Below, in pieces: positions 1-10,538 of a DNA stretch of 64,000 nucleotides. Position 1 is the stretch's first letter; each line of letters begins with the position of its first letter. This DNA is from Parietichytrium sp. I65-24A (lineage: Eukaryota > Sar > Bigyra > Thraustochytrida > Thraustochytriidae). The stretch is taken from contig BLSF01000001.1 of the NCBI GenBank assembly GCA_012862575.1, forward strand, positions 1,116,001 through 1,180,000. The letters run 5' to 3'. A model generated the notes under the pieces. That model made no database searches. It saw nothing but the letters and a program-made list of their open reading frames with translations, and was not told where the DNA came from. A program made the position numbers and the translations under genes.

Positions 1-2182
1 CGCCTTGTCGCGAGATGTCCCGAGGAAGCTCCTATTTCGATTTTCGAGCGCACGCCGCTACTCGGTACCGACGTACTGACTGCGAATGTGAGAGAGTGAG
101 TAAATCGCCTAGTCCTGCAAGACCTCGCATTGCGTGCCCCAAGCAAGCGACCGCAATCAACTTTCACTACCGTGTCATGAATGAAGGTCAGTCACTAGGC
201 GAGCCGAGATCCCGAGTGCACTTCTCGCTGCTCACTTGCTCACTCGCTCACCGCTGTCAGTTCCACCAATGACTGCGAATGCGGGTTACAGATTCAGGTC
301 GCGAGGAGTCTGGCTTGACCGTGGCCGCTCGACCTGGAAAATATCAGCTCTTGGCGCTTTTGGCACTTGACGAGACGAGAGTTTAAAGCATGCGAAGCAG
401 GAAGGGACTCAGTGTGCACTGCTGACATCTCCAGTGTGCACACAGCAGAGTCCAAGTGACGTGTTGAGGAAGCCCAGCCTTAAATGAACCTGCTTTGTGT
501 CCTGAAACTCGCAGTCGGTAGGTAACTCACAGGCCGCATTACGCTAGCTAGCGAGTCTCGATCGAGTCTCTGCAAGCTTCTCAAAGTTAGATGCTTCGCT
601 TTGCGAACGCATGGGCGACATGAAAGAAAAGCGAATTGTAAGCGACTAAAGTTCTGAGCCTATGAGACGACCTTCCAAAACTGATCCCAGAACTTCCACG
701 TCCGTCAACTTTGCGAGGTGTGTGGTACTCGGCTATGAGATGGCCTGTCTCACAAGACATTGAGCCAAGATCAGGTGGTATGATGGAGTCTGACTCACCG
801 TCAGGACTCATAGTGGAACCTTCTATTAAAAGGTACAAACGGTGACACAAAATTCACGCGAGGTTTGTCCATCATTCGCGGAAATTCGCGGAGACGGTAT
901 GACGATCGTCACTGGTGTGCGTGCCGTGCGTGCCTCGAGTTGTCATCATGCAAGCACCGGTACAGGAAAGATACCCAGAGAAATGGAAGAGGCATGAGAT
1001 AGATATCTATCATCTGGAATTAACAGTTAGTGCTTGTTCATTAAAAGAGCCGAAGCCTTGCGTTGTTTGCTATATTTTCACAGCCAACCAAGAGAAGCTA
1101 GCTAGCTGTGTGAGCTTATTTACAGTACTGACAGTGAGCACCTCACTGATTCACCCTGCCAAGATGTTTGCGATGAGGCCGAAGTCGGACGGGGGTTGCC
1201 GAGGATTCCAAGTCCTGCGTGCTGCGTGCATCGAATTTGGACCTCGCACACCTTCATAAATTTGTGCCCTTGGAGAAGTTCTCACATTTTTGAGGTTAAG
1301 CTCGAGTTGTTGTTTTTCAACCTGAATCAAACGGGACCATCCGAGAAACTTGTTTTCCGCTCGACTCTCAAGAGATGTCCGACTGCGGACTACAAGTGAA
1401 TGGTGGAACTTTGCGATGAAATGAGGTCCGCACTGTCCGCACTCGCAGAAAATCTTGAGCACCTTCTACAATTTGGTCGCGTTCATTCGTGGGGCAGGAG
1501 CCAAGCCGTTCAAAATTCGCGTCGTGTATGTTGACTTTGCGAAACGCGTCCATGGTAATTCTTGTTCTTCTGCCTTTCCAGCAACGGTTCAACAAGCCAA
1601 AGTGCGCCAGCCTTTGCCACTCTTCTTTGTGCCTGTGCGCCTGCCGTTCGGTTAGGTTAGGCTGTATAGCGGAGTAAAAAGGGACATCCCAAGCACTATC
1701 AAGCACTATCTATCGTTTCGCAGTTCCCTAGATCTTCTTCTCACCACTTCTTCCCAAGTCACCGTCACCACGCCCCAAGCTTTTGAGCCTTCACCAACCA
1801 TTGGACCAACAACGTCCCTGGACCTCTTAACGTAGACCTTCGCTCAAGGGCCTCTCGTCTCGTGGAGAACCAAGTGTCAAGCAAGAATTATCGTTTCGGG
1901 TGTCTTCTCGGAAGCAAGTGCTCAGGACGATAAAACGAACAAAGTACAAAATTCAATTGAAATGTCTAGTCCCAGCGCTTACTGCTTCAGGCCGAATGAT
2001 TATGATACATCAAATGGACGCAACTGGCGTGTTTGCGAGTCCCGAAAGCGCGCCTGCATGGGTGCATTTCATGGCGCGAAACAAAAAAAGGCAGATCGAG
2101 CAAGCCTGCGGGCCTGAGAAAAGTGATGTGCTGCACCTCCCTGTCTCGTTCTGCTAATGTGCAAGTTCAGGAAACGAACGTC
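1..2182. other. Intergenic, no gene recognised
   Basis: Short open frames occur on both strands here, but none shows a recognisable domain, biased composition or a conserved-looking motif. I see no tRNA-like or rRNA sequence. The right part is the 3' flank of the ubiquitin-like gene on the minus strand. A gene with very short exons could be missed. Confidence 0.5.
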
Positions 2183-2680
2183 TCAGATCCTCTTATACGG
2201 GTTGCAACACGTGTCGCAAGAGTCGCAGCAGTCGCAGCACGCCTCTTTACAGGTGAAAACAGAGTCTCGCAGGCAGTGACCCAGTGGAGCGAGCGCATAG
2301 TCATAAATACAAATCAGCGGTGGAGCAAGCAAATTTCTCCAAAACCACCCCAAGCAAGAGGCAATCTTCGGTGCAATCAGCCACAGCAACCACAGCCCGA
2401 ACGCGGCTCCAACCGCAATCAGCACTACATCTAACACGCCGAGTCCGCCTCGCATTCTCCTATGCCTCTGCACTTCCGCGCCGTCGCTCACCCCTTGCTC
2501 TCGCAGGCTCAGCCCAGCCTTCAGCGGCCTGCCACACGATGTGTAAAAGCAATCCGCGCCATCGTTCGCCGCCACGTCCAAATCCATCAGCCACTTTGCA
2601 TCTTCGTCCGCGTCAATTTCGTAAGCCGCACATTCAAGGCCCGCGCCGGAAACTATCAGCCGTCTTTTGCCCATTCTCAT
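2183..2680 (-). CDS. Ubiquitin-like domain protein with membrane segments and cysteine-rich tail
   Basis: 165 residues from an ATG (a second Met is at residue 3). Residues 5-79 read as a ubiquitin-like fold: the stretch GRPLKAGLSLREQGV (50-64) parallels the ubiquitin segment around its beta3 strand and following loop, and the domain closes with RMRGG (75-79), as in ubiquitin's LRLRGG. The chain does not end there: a hydrophobic segment follows at once (about 81-103), then a second weaker one (about 114-133), then a tail with eight cysteines between residues 144 and 159. Known membrane ubiquitin-like proteins (TMUB1/2, HERP, prenylated MUBs) do not, to my knowledge, put a di-glycine immediately before the membrane. 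I infer a membrane-anchored ubiquitin-like protein, possibly processed after the di-glycine and possibly S-acylated on the tail. Divergent from the PKA regulatory subunit gene. Confidence 0.7.
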   Translation of the reverse strand: MRMGKRRLIVSGAGLECAAYEIDADEDAKWLMDLDVAANDGADCFYTSCGRPLKAGLSLREQGVSDGAEVQRHRRMRGGLGVLDVVLIAVGAAFGLWLLWLIAPKIASCLGWFWRNLLAPPLICIYDYALAPLGHCLRDSVFTCKEACCDCCDSCDTCCNPYKRI

Positions 2681-3568
2681 CCACTTCTTCCAGTAAAAAA
2701 TATTAAATACAGCCCCTCTTTCTCTAACAAAATAACAAAATCCACGAAACTAGATGATTCTCTCACTTCCCTTCCGTCTCGCTCGCTCGTACACTGCAAC
2801 CCTATTCATGCACAATGCGTACACTTATGCATACGCGTACGCCGCGTACGTCCTCAGAAGTGAGCGATGGTGTTAGAGAGAGAGTGAAGAGAGTGACAAC
2901 GACTTGCAATCTCCTCTATCTATCTACCTCTATCTCTCTATCTCCTCAAAGGAAGGCAGACTTCGCAGAGCAGGAGAACAACGAAGCAGTACTCTTTCGC
3001 TTTGCGAAGCGATTTTTAACGCTCTTTTTGGTTATTTTGGTTGTTTTGTCTCTTTTTCCTTCATCGCATTCGTCACATCCCAATGCATTTTACCTCGTTT
3101 TTGCATTAAAAACAAAAATAAACGTAAATTAAAACAAATAAAGAATTTGATTCACGTTTTAGATTGATTCTTTTTCTTGGTTTCATAACACAGCCATGCG
3201 TTTCATCACGCGAACCCTTCCTCCTCTCAAGTGAAAACAGAGCCAGACTCCACTCACACTCTACGTTGGTCACAGCCACTGTGACATACTTGTAACATAC
3301 TTTTGGCATACTTTTGACATACTCGTGACATACTGTGGGACCGACGCGCACTAACAACACTCTGCTGTTCTTGTGTGGTCGGAAGCTGAAAGTTGCGTGG
3401 CTGCCGCGCAGGTACATACAAAAGGACACGTGCGAAGCTATACAATAAGTTGGGAAGTGAAAGGTTGCGGAGAAGGAGCGTTCAACGCTGCAAAGGGTGG
3501 AGACGATAGTTGTAGTTCAGGCGAATTCGGAGGAGTGAAATGCCAAGGTAGAGAGAAGCTGGGCGAGA
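2681..3568. promoter_or_regulatory. Divergent intergenic region between the ubiquitin-like and PKA-R genes
   Basis: About 0.9 kb that must hold both 5' regions. It contains a CTATCT-rich stretch near 2913-2945 and the 11-bp tandem array at 3281-3335. No gene is seen. Confidence 0.5.
3281..3335. repeat. 11-bp tandem repeat, 5 copies
   Basis: Five successive variants of a GTGACATACTT unit, lying about 235 bp upstream of the PKA regulatory subunit ATG. The core CATACT is kept in every copy. Confidence 0.85.
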
Positions 3569-4954
3569 ATGGGATACGAGAGCGATGAGGACGAGGACTC
3601 GGTGGTGGATGCTGAGGAACAGGAGAGGCTGTTCCGAGTGCAGGAAGATGACTTGCAGCAGTACTTGACGCGGATGAGGCTGGACAAGCTCTTCGAGGAG
3701 CTCGTAGAAGAGCTGATGGTACAGGCGCCGGAGAATCCTGTCAAATTTATGATTGACTACTTGTTCATGCATTTTCCGGATCAAGCCCATCAGAGCTCGT
3801 TTGCAAGGACATTTCCAAATGCAGAGAATGCCGTCGGAGGGGGAATTCCCCTCACCGGGATTGTAGAAGGCGAGGCTCTCGCCCGAGGAGATGATAGCGA
3901 GGCAGACGATGACGAGGAGGAAGAATCGATTGGGATGAAGAGAAGCAGCAGCGGAGATCCGCGAAAAGAGAGCAAAAATGAGCGCGAATCTGCAGAGAAG
4001 AAAACGCTCTCGGGTGCAGATGACGACGATGATCCTGCAGCTGCAAAACTAGAGGAGAAGAGGCGAAAATTCAAAACCAAGATTCAGGAGCGTCGCGGGG
4101 CAGTGTCGATTACTTTTTCCGCGTCAAACTCGGTCGATGAATCTGCAAAGCAGAAACTCTCTGAATCGGAGACCGAAATATTGTTGGGCTTCCTAAAGGA
4201 GAACTTGCTTTTCCAGCAGTATGACGTGCTTACTCAGCGCAGGTTGAGTACTGTCTTCTTTAAAATTGAGCTCAATAGTGGCCAGCTATTATCCAAGCAA
4301 GGCCTTCCCTCAGAGAGATTCTATTTCGTGCAGGACGGAGAATTTGAGCTGCTTGTGGACAACACGAAGGTCTCCTTGCGCACCAGCGGAGAATCTGTTT
4401 GTGAAAGCAGTTTATTAGGCAATGTAAACGCCAGATCCACTGCGCGGTGTACAAGCGAGACCGCTACTGCATTTGCTATTGATAGAGCAGAATTTCAGGC
4501 TTGCGTGCAGCGCGGAGCGGTCGAAGAATTGAAAGTGCGACAGGAAATGCTTCGGAGACTACCTTTCTTTTCGGTTTTGACGGAGGTGGAAATGTCCATA
4601 TTAGCGGAGGACGTCGCGCTGTACGAAGAGCACTCGTCTGGAGAGTTCTTGTTTAAGCAACACTCCCCAGCGAATAAATTATACATTGTTGTTTCTGGGA
4701 CGGCGATATGCCAACAGGTGCTGTCCTCGCACGATGAACCCGAAACAATCACGACCTTTGAGGCTGGAGACTGGTTCGGCGAAGTTGCGCTTGTAACTAA
4801 CAGGCCGCGGGCTGCATCCGTAAAAGTGGACTCGACGTCGTTCGCTTGCTTAACCATAGAGCGTGATCGATTCATCTCAGTCTTTGGAACCCTTGACAAA
4901 CTGCTTCGCAGAGACGTTGCGCTGTACAAAGTATTTATAAGCGACAAGCTTTAA
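3569..4954 (+). CDS. cAMP-dependent protein kinase regulatory subunit (type I-like pseudosubstrate)
   Basis: 461 residues, ATG start. Residues about 29-72 form an RIIa-type dimerisation/docking domain, the part that in this family pairs two subunits and binds A-kinase anchoring proteins. An acidic, Ser-rich linker leads to RRGAVS (175-180), a pseudosubstrate inhibitor of the type I kind (no phosphorylatable Ser/Thr at the P-site). Two cyclic-nucleotide-binding domains follow, about 205-325 and 330-455. The second has an intact phosphate-binding cassette, FGEVALVTNRPRAA (403-416), with the Glu and Arg that contact the nucleotide. In the first the cassette reads GESVCESSLLGNVNARSTA (from 274): the FGE glycine is lost and the PRAA motif is disrupted. 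The family inhibits the PKA catalytic subunit until cAMP binds; here the first site may bind cAMP weakly or bind another ligand. No catalytic subunit is in the window. Confidence 0.93.
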   Translation: MGYESDEDEDSVVDAEEQERLFRVQEDDLQQYLTRMRLDKLFEELVEELMVQAPENPVKFMIDYLFMHFPDQAHQSSFARTFPNAENAVGGGIPLTGIVEGEALARGDDSEADDDEEEESIGMKRSSSGDPRKESKNERESAEKKTLSGADDDDDPAAAKLEEKRRKFKTKIQERRGAVSITFSASNSVDESAKQKLSESETEILLGFLKENLLFQQYDVLTQRRLSTVFFKIELNSGQLLSKQGLPSERFYFVQDGEFELLVDNTKVSLRTSGESVCESSLLGNVNARSTARCTSETATAFAIDRAEFQACVQRGAVEELKVRQEMLRRLPFFSVLTEVEMSILAEDVALYEEHSSGEFLFKQHSPANKLYIVVSGTAICQQVLSSHDEPETITTFEAGDWFGEVALVTNRPRAASVKVDSTSFACLTIERDRFISVFGTLDKLLRRDVALYKVFISDKL

Positions 4955-5825
4955 GAGAAGCACGAATGTTTGTGCCTGAGCCTTGCATCGTCACTCATCT
5001 GCTATTCACCTGGCGCTACTTCTTGTATCCGTGGCTACGATACGAATTTCGCAGACCAGACCGCCTGAACATGTTTCAAAGACGTATGTGGTGGGTGGTG
5101 AGCCAAGAATAGATAGCCCTTTCAACCAACCTCGGTGCAGTTCACACTTTTTTGCTGGCACCAAAAAAGTATTCTTGCATTATCCCACAGTCAATCATCT
5201 AAATTTCAAACGAGCACACTCCCCTACATTCTTATTATACCACAAGTTGAGAAGACTGATGTACTCAGTACTCTTCCGTGAAAGAAGGCAGCAAAAAGAT
5301 CGCGTCCCCCTGCGTGAACCAAACAACAATGCATAACCGTCGCACTTCGCAAATCGGTCCCACACAGCCTCGAGGCTAGCGTACTCACTTTCCCTGTATC
5401 AGCCACAGCTCTTGACTGTGAGGTCAATCAAGAGCGTCCCGCGAGAGGCCAAAGCTATACCTAATTAATACACAGCTCTGTCTTGGTAAGTCCTGTAAGA
5501 CTCAGCTTGCGTTCGTTCAATCGACTCCAGAGGTCCTAGTGCAGTCTCGTTGCCAGCTGCTAAGCGCGCCGAATTTTCGCGACCGCGAGACGAATGACGT
5601 ACAAAGCAAATACAACTACGATAGAATACATCGAAAGTAAGAAAGGAATCGAATGTAAGAAAAGAAAGTAAAAGAAAAAACGCGGCAGTGAGCGCCGTTC
5701 ACTTTCACTTTCACCTGCACGTTCCGGGCCGTGGCAGAAACGCCGGCATGCATGCGAAGCAGCGGGTCGCGGTCGTTGTTGTTGTCCGTAGGTTTTCATA
5801 GAGCGACCACGGGAGGTCGCCAAAA
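4955..5825. other. Intergenic, nothing recognised
   Basis: Region between two genes on the same strand. It holds A/G-rich short repeats near 5630-5680 (GAAAGTAAGAAA-like) and CACTTT repeats near 5699-5715, just upstream of the next ATG. No coding sequence is supported. Confidence 0.5.
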
Positions 5826-7406
5826 ATGGGTGCTCTTGCGCGGGTGTTGGCCCGCGGAAGACGCTGGGTGATACTTGTTGCGCTTGTGCTGAGGAGCGCG
5901 AGTTTGCAGCGCGTTCAGGGAGAGGAGAGCAAGCTCAGAGTGGCACACGTGTTTTCTGCGTTTTCAGGGACCAGTAGCAGCGAGCAGGTCGAAGCGCATA
6001 TTGTACAGAAGAGCTGGCAGATTGCGGCGGAGAGAGCTGCTGAAATCGGAATAGAGGTGGAGCTGACAAACGTGGCGCTAAGCAAGGACCTCGCATTTGA
6101 CAACCTTGATATATGGCACAAAACTCTAGAGATGGACGACAGCAACTCTGTTCGGAGTGTAAATGGCAAGCTTGTCCCAGCCATTGGAGACATTCTCTCG
6201 CGTGCCAGCTCAAGTAGTCAAGTCGACTGGATCATTTACTCAAATGCCGATATTGGGTTTGCTCCTGACTTTTACGAGAAATTTGCTAAACTTATAGGAG
6301 ATTACAAGCGAGCAAGAGAGGACCCGTCCGCGTTCTTCAAGCTCCTCAAGGCATCATTTGGAATGTTTAGGTACTGCCTCAGAAAGGAAGTCTCCTGTGG
6401 TAATTTTGGTCGCTGTTGGGGCGACGTGCAGGAGTATTTTGAAAACATTGGAGGTAGAGCTAGTAATCACCTCGAAGTCACAATTCTGGCCAAGTATCTC
6501 TGGGGTGAGGCAAACGATGAGTTGTCCCGAACGAAGGCGCGTCGAGAATCCGGCAAGACTCTCTCTTGTTGGAGGGAGCTTGAGACTGTCGACGAGTTCT
6601 TTCAAAAGGAGACCAGTCTGTCTCCAGACGAGTTGCGATTCGACGGCGACATGAACCTTCTGATGAAGTCAAACATAGAAGAGGGATACAAATGGCCGTC
6701 TGGGACAATAACCCGGATGGACATTCCAGAAAGCGAAGAGGCGTATGAGCTTGTCATGGAAGTGGCTGCTAATGACGACATCGCCGCCTTGGTAAACTTT
6801 GCGAGATTCGTAGGCAAGACGCACCCTGGAAATGATGTCTTCTTCTTTCGAAGAAGTGATCTTCCCGAAATGGTCAAGCGCTTCAAGCATCCGATGGGAC
6901 TGCGACCATGGGGTATGTGGCTCCCTTTAGCATTCCAGGAAAAGTTACCCTGGCGGAGAGAAGTTGGCACGCGAAAAAACATTTGGACCTTTCATCTCGG
7001 CGTTTCTGCAAATGTCTGGAAATCGCAACTGAAAAGCGATGGGTCTTTAATCCTCCAGCTCGCTGCGGACTGGTTCATATCAAGTGAGTACAAGTTTGGG
7101 GAGCAATTCAGCGAGGTTGACGAGAAGTGCAATTCAATACAACTTTGGCGTTCAACAAAATTTTGTGCGTCGGAACCTTCATACTGCCAAGGAACGGTGA
7201 GGCTCTCTTGCGTTAGACGCCAAACTCGCCAAACTCGAGACGTACAGTCGTATTTGTCCCTCTGCCGCAAGGAGCGTTTACAATTTCAGGTAGTCTCCCC
7301 TGAAAAGTGCAACTTTTGCAACTTTCTATTCAGTGTTTACCATGCAGAAGAGCTCCTTTCTTGCTCAATCACAGACAATCAAGAGCTTGAAAGGCTGCTG
7401 CTTTGA
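5826..7406 (+). CDS. Secreted/Golgi glycosyltransferase-like protein, family not identified
   Basis: 526 residues, ATG in a good context (AAAAATGGG). The N-terminus is Arg-rich then hydrophobic (about 14-30) and ends in RVQGEESK, which fits a signal peptide or signal anchor. Residues 135-150 read WIIYSNADIGFAPDFY; an NAD-type acidic motif after a hydrophobic beta-strand, followed by an aromatic pair, is typical of nucleotide-sugar-binding GT-A folds. A further acidic, aromatic stretch (DVFFFRRSDLPEMV, about 336-349) and many cysteines in the last 100 residues suit a lumenal enzyme. I infer a GT-A-like enzyme of the secretory pathway; donor, acceptor and CAZy family are unknown. Confidence 0.6.
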   Translation: MGALARVLARGRRWVILVALVLRSASLQRVQGEESKLRVAHVFSAFSGTSSSEQVEAHIVQKSWQIAAERAAEIGIEVELTNVALSKDLAFDNLDIWHKTLEMDDSNSVRSVNGKLVPAIGDILSRASSSSQVDWIIYSNADIGFAPDFYEKFAKLIGDYKRAREDPSAFFKLLKASFGMFRYCLRKEVSCGNFGRCWGDVQEYFENIGGRASNHLEVTILAKYLWGEANDELSRTKARRESGKTLSCWRELETVDEFFQKETSLSPDELRFDGDMNLLMKSNIEEGYKWPSGTITRMDIPESEEAYELVMEVAANDDIAALVNFARFVGKTHPGNDVFFFRRSDLPEMVKRFKHPMGLRPWGMWLPLAFQEKLPWRREVGTRKNIWTFHLGVSANVWKSQLKSDGSLILQLAADWFISSEYKFGEQFSEVDEKCNSIQLWRSTKFCASEPSYCQGTVRLSCVRRQTRQTRDVQSYLSLCRKERLQFQVVSPEKCNFCNFLFSVYHAEELLSCSITDNQELERLLL

Positions 7407-7772
7407 TTATCTGGGCAGTCGTCCACTCATATTGCGGGAATCGCTGATCATCCCCATTCCCATTCCCACCCCCTCACGTAAACTACCCTTTTTATCCGTT
7501 CACGGAGTCTTAGCGCTTACTCAAACTATAACATAGCATTCGCAATTCCAAACCCTCGCCGCTTTTTCCTTCATCCCACACCAGCAATCTTCTATCCGTC
7601 TCAGAGGCTCGTGTAAAACGCTCTTGCGCGCGAATGCCATTGCATGAAATCAGGAAAATTGTAAACGCGAGACGCGGTAGAGAAAGAGAAGAGAAGGGAG
7701 GAGGAGGAGGAGGAGCGGAGAATAAAGGGGCGATCTGGCCAGCACTGGAGCAACAGGCTTCGAAGGCTGTAA

Positions 7773-9764
7773 ATGCAGTCGCAAAGTTGCGCAAATGACC
7801 TCTTCTCGCCATGGGAAGAAGACTTGGCGGTGATTCCCAAGCGAATTGTGCTTCGAGAGGAGCCCGAGCACGACTTGGAGCAGGCGAAGGGGCTGAGCAA
7901 AGCGCGATTACAGGGAGATTCGCGGAGCACATGGTCGAGCAGCGTGGCTTCGAGGACAGTGGATCAAATTGTGCAACGCAGGCTTTCGAAAGGCTCGGAG
8001 CGAACGCCAAAAGGTGGGCTGCTCCCGTCAGTGTCTACGAATCAAGATGTTGAAGATCCTTCTGTGATGAGTTCAACAGACCTTGGCTCTGAGAACGAGA
8101 TCCTGAAGACGGAAGTACTGTCCTTGAAGAAAGCATTGGTAGCTGGTATGCGCGGCGATGGCAAGTTCATGTCCAATGGGCAATTAAAAGGGACAAGCAA
8201 AGCAAATACAACAGACATTAAACCGGTCCAGAGCGGAATGAAGCGGTCAACGTCACTGACGGGGAGCAGCATGATATCATCGAGCTCTGCCAAAAGAAGC
8301 TCAGAGAAGGTGTCTATGCACATCTTGAGAGCGCAGCGACTGGAGCAAGATCTTTCGTTCCGCTCACGAGAACTATACGCTGCTCGCGAGGAGCTCAAGA
8401 AGGCTCAAATGGAAATTGGAAACACGAATCAGCTCAAGAAACAAATCGAAAAGCTGGAGGCTCAGGTCAAAGCCCTCAAATTTGTCCGTGAGCGAGCCAA
8501 CATGCTCAAGGATGGGCCATCAGAGAATCCCGAGGTGTTAGCCTTAAGAAAGGCAATTGCGGACAAGGACAAGACGCTCTCATTTCTTATTAGTCAGGTT
8601 ACTCAAGTTCGGGAGGAGAAGGCCTTGGCCCAAGAAGAGCTCACTAGTTTGCAAGAAACCACCAACAGAGAAAAAGAAGGGCTAACTCGAGAAGTCTTGG
8701 CGCTAAGGGAAGAGTCGAGAACTTTGCGAAAGCAGATGCAGGTCATATTTGCTGAGAAGCAAAATCTTCAAGAGAAAATCAGCGCCATGCAAGCAACTAT
8801 CGTCGATCACATTGAAACACAGGAAACGCTTCAAGCCACACCTCCTGCTTCAGAGCTCCAGTCGTCCATGCAGCAGGCAGAGGTCAACGAATTGGTCAAC
8901 AAGGTTCTTGAGTCCGAGAAGCGAGCAAAGCGAGCCGAAGACAAAGCAAGAGACGATGCTTTTGAGAGTAAAAAGCTTTCTCAAGAGAAACAAGACCTGA
9001 AGGACCAGCTGGAGGAGATTAAAAATCGTGAGAAGTATTTAATGCTGATCGTGGAAAGCAAAGACGCAGAAATCGCCAACGAGAAGCAAGCCGTTCAGAA
9101 GCTAGAAGTCCTTACTGGTAATCTTCGAAAGGAGCTCTCAGAGGTACGGACCAAGCTTGGGGAGAGGGCGGCTCGAATTCAAGACCTGGAGACGCAAAGA
9201 GCAGCAGAACTTAAAGCACAGCTGCACAGCGACACGCTCATTCGGCAACTAGAGACGGCTTGCCAACGTCTTCGAGGAAGGCCCGCGAACATGGACGTCC
9301 GCTCGCCCTTGTTCGCCAATTGGGTCTCGAACGAGTACCAGGCTGGCATTGACAAGACCGAAGCTGCACTGACGGAGCTTAAAGCCAGCAATTTGTCGCT
9401 TCTTGCTGCGATCGAAAGCTTGAAAAAGGAGCTCGACAAAGAGAAGGAGCGTTCGGAGGATGGACGCAAAACCTTTTTGAGAGAGGTCGTGCGAGCATCT
9501 GTCCGTCTGTGCATCGTGACGCCGACTGTGAATTTGAATATTAGTAATGGGGGAAACCTTCGCGTACAGCAGGCCCCGTCCCAAGAGGACGTCGCAAAGA
9601 TGGTTGCCCTTGAGGTTCTCCCCAAATTCTCCAATGTATTTGTTCAAAGTGAAAAGGGACTTGGCCCTGATGGTGAGACTCCAATCGAACGATGGGTGTC
9701 TGGGTACACCACCAATTTGCAAAGCGCATTAAGCAAGGAGATCCACCAAGCGCTCTCGCGATGA
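7773..9764 (+). CDS. Long coiled-coil protein, function unknown
   Basis: 663 residues, ATG start. Residues 1-170 are low in order and Ser/Lys-rich. Heptad-like helices rich in Glu, Lys, Gln and Leu run from about 175 to 500 and again from about 520 to 570 with few breaks. The last 100 residues (from about 565) are not coiled coil and look like a small folded domain ending in a helix. Coiled-coil proteins of this type often build centrosomal, basal-body or Golgi structures, but nothing here identifies the family. Its end lies 219 bp from the convergent L7/L12 gene. Confidence 0.75.
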   Translation: MQSQSCANDLFSPWEEDLAVIPKRIVLREEPEHDLEQAKGLSKARLQGDSRSTWSSSVASRTVDQIVQRRLSKGSERTPKGGLLPSVSTNQDVEDPSVMSSTDLGSENEILKTEVLSLKKALVAGMRGDGKFMSNGQLKGTSKANTTDIKPVQSGMKRSTSLTGSSMISSSSAKRSSEKVSMHILRAQRLEQDLSFRSRELYAAREELKKAQMEIGNTNQLKKQIEKLEAQVKALKFVRERANMLKDGPSENPEVLALRKAIADKDKTLSFLISQVTQVREEKALAQEELTSLQETTNREKEGLTREVLALREESRTLRKQMQVIFAEKQNLQEKISAMQATIVDHIETQETLQATPPASELQSSMQQAEVNELVNKVLESEKRAKRAEDKARDDAFESKKLSQEKQDLKDQLEEIKNREKYLMLIVESKDAEIANEKQAVQKLEVLTGNLRKELSEVRTKLGERAARIQDLETQRAAELKAQLHSDTLIRQLETACQRLRGRPANMDVRSPLFANWVSNEYQAGIDKTEAALTELKASNLSLLAAIESLKKELDKEKERSEDGRKTFLREVVRASVRLCIVTPTVNLNISNGGNLRVQQAPSQEDVAKMVALEVLPKFSNVFVQSEKGLGPDGETPIERWVSGYTTNLQSALSKEIHQALSR

Positions 9765-9983
9765 GACATCGCGTATTTTGCATTTGTTAGTTTTCAACAT
9801 TCGGTAGCCTAGAAATTATACGAGAAGATGTCGAGCAAAACAAAGCAACAATTTTCCAGCCATAATGAAAAGGGCCCTAATCTCAAAGAGCAAGAAGTAA
9901 AAGGTTCAACAGGTCTAGAAAAATATTTATGTGTGCTGTGTGTATCAAAGGGAACGTTTTTCGATGCTGACCGGTTGGTTCTT

Positions 9984-10538
9984 TTAAACCAAGGACAGCT
10001 TTGCACCGAGCTCCTCGAGCTGTTTGACAAGCTTCTCTGCTTCCTCCCTCTTGAGGTCGTTCATGATGACCGATGGGGCGCCCTCAACAGCAGCCTTCGC
10101 CTCCTTGAGTCCTAGCCCAGTGATGTTCTTGACCTCCTTGATGAGCTTGATCTTGCCAGCAGCATCAAACGAGTCGAGCTGAAGGTTTACTATCGGCTTG
10201 GCAACCTCGGCAGGCTCCTCTGCAGCGGCTTCGGCAGGAGCAGCAGCAGCAGCAGGCATAGCGCCCATCATCGGCATCATTCCTCCTGCAGGCATGGCAG
10301 GCAAGTTGAGCTTGTCGTTCAGTGCTTCTACCAGCTCGGACACCTGCAGCAAGTTGAGTTTAATAATATCCTGGCAGATCTTCTCCACTTCTGGCGAGAG
10401 CTCCTTCTTCTTCTCCTCGGACGCCTCCACCGACAGCCATCTGCTGCTCACTCGCGGGGCAGCCACACGCTGGCTACTGACGAACGCGCTTCTGCGCATA
10501 GCAGCCAGCACGCCAACACGTCTCAGTCCCATGCTCAT
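9984..10538 (-). CDS. Mitochondrial ribosomal protein bL12 (L7/L12)
   Basis: 184 residues from the first in-frame ATG (the longer frame begins with TTG). The first 35-40 residues are rich in Arg, Ser and Ala without acidic residues, which fits a mitochondrial presequence. Then come the dimerisation helix region, with [12 protein letters not shown], an Ala/Pro/Glu hinge (about 95-120), and the C-terminal domain with the family signature [16 protein letters not shown]. In ribosomes this protein forms the stalk that recruits translation GTPases. A plastid location is less likely given the basic, short presequence, but not excluded. Confidence 0.92.
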   Translation of the reverse strand: MSMGLRRVGVLAAMRRSAFVSSQRVAAPRVSSRWLSVEASEEKKKELSPEVEKICQDIIKLNLLQVSELVEALNDKLNLPAMPAGGMMPMMGAMPAAAAAPAEAAAEEPAEVAKPIVNLQLDSFDAAGKIKLIKEVKNITGLGLKEAKAAVEGAPSVIMNDLKREEAEKLVKQLEELGAKLSLV

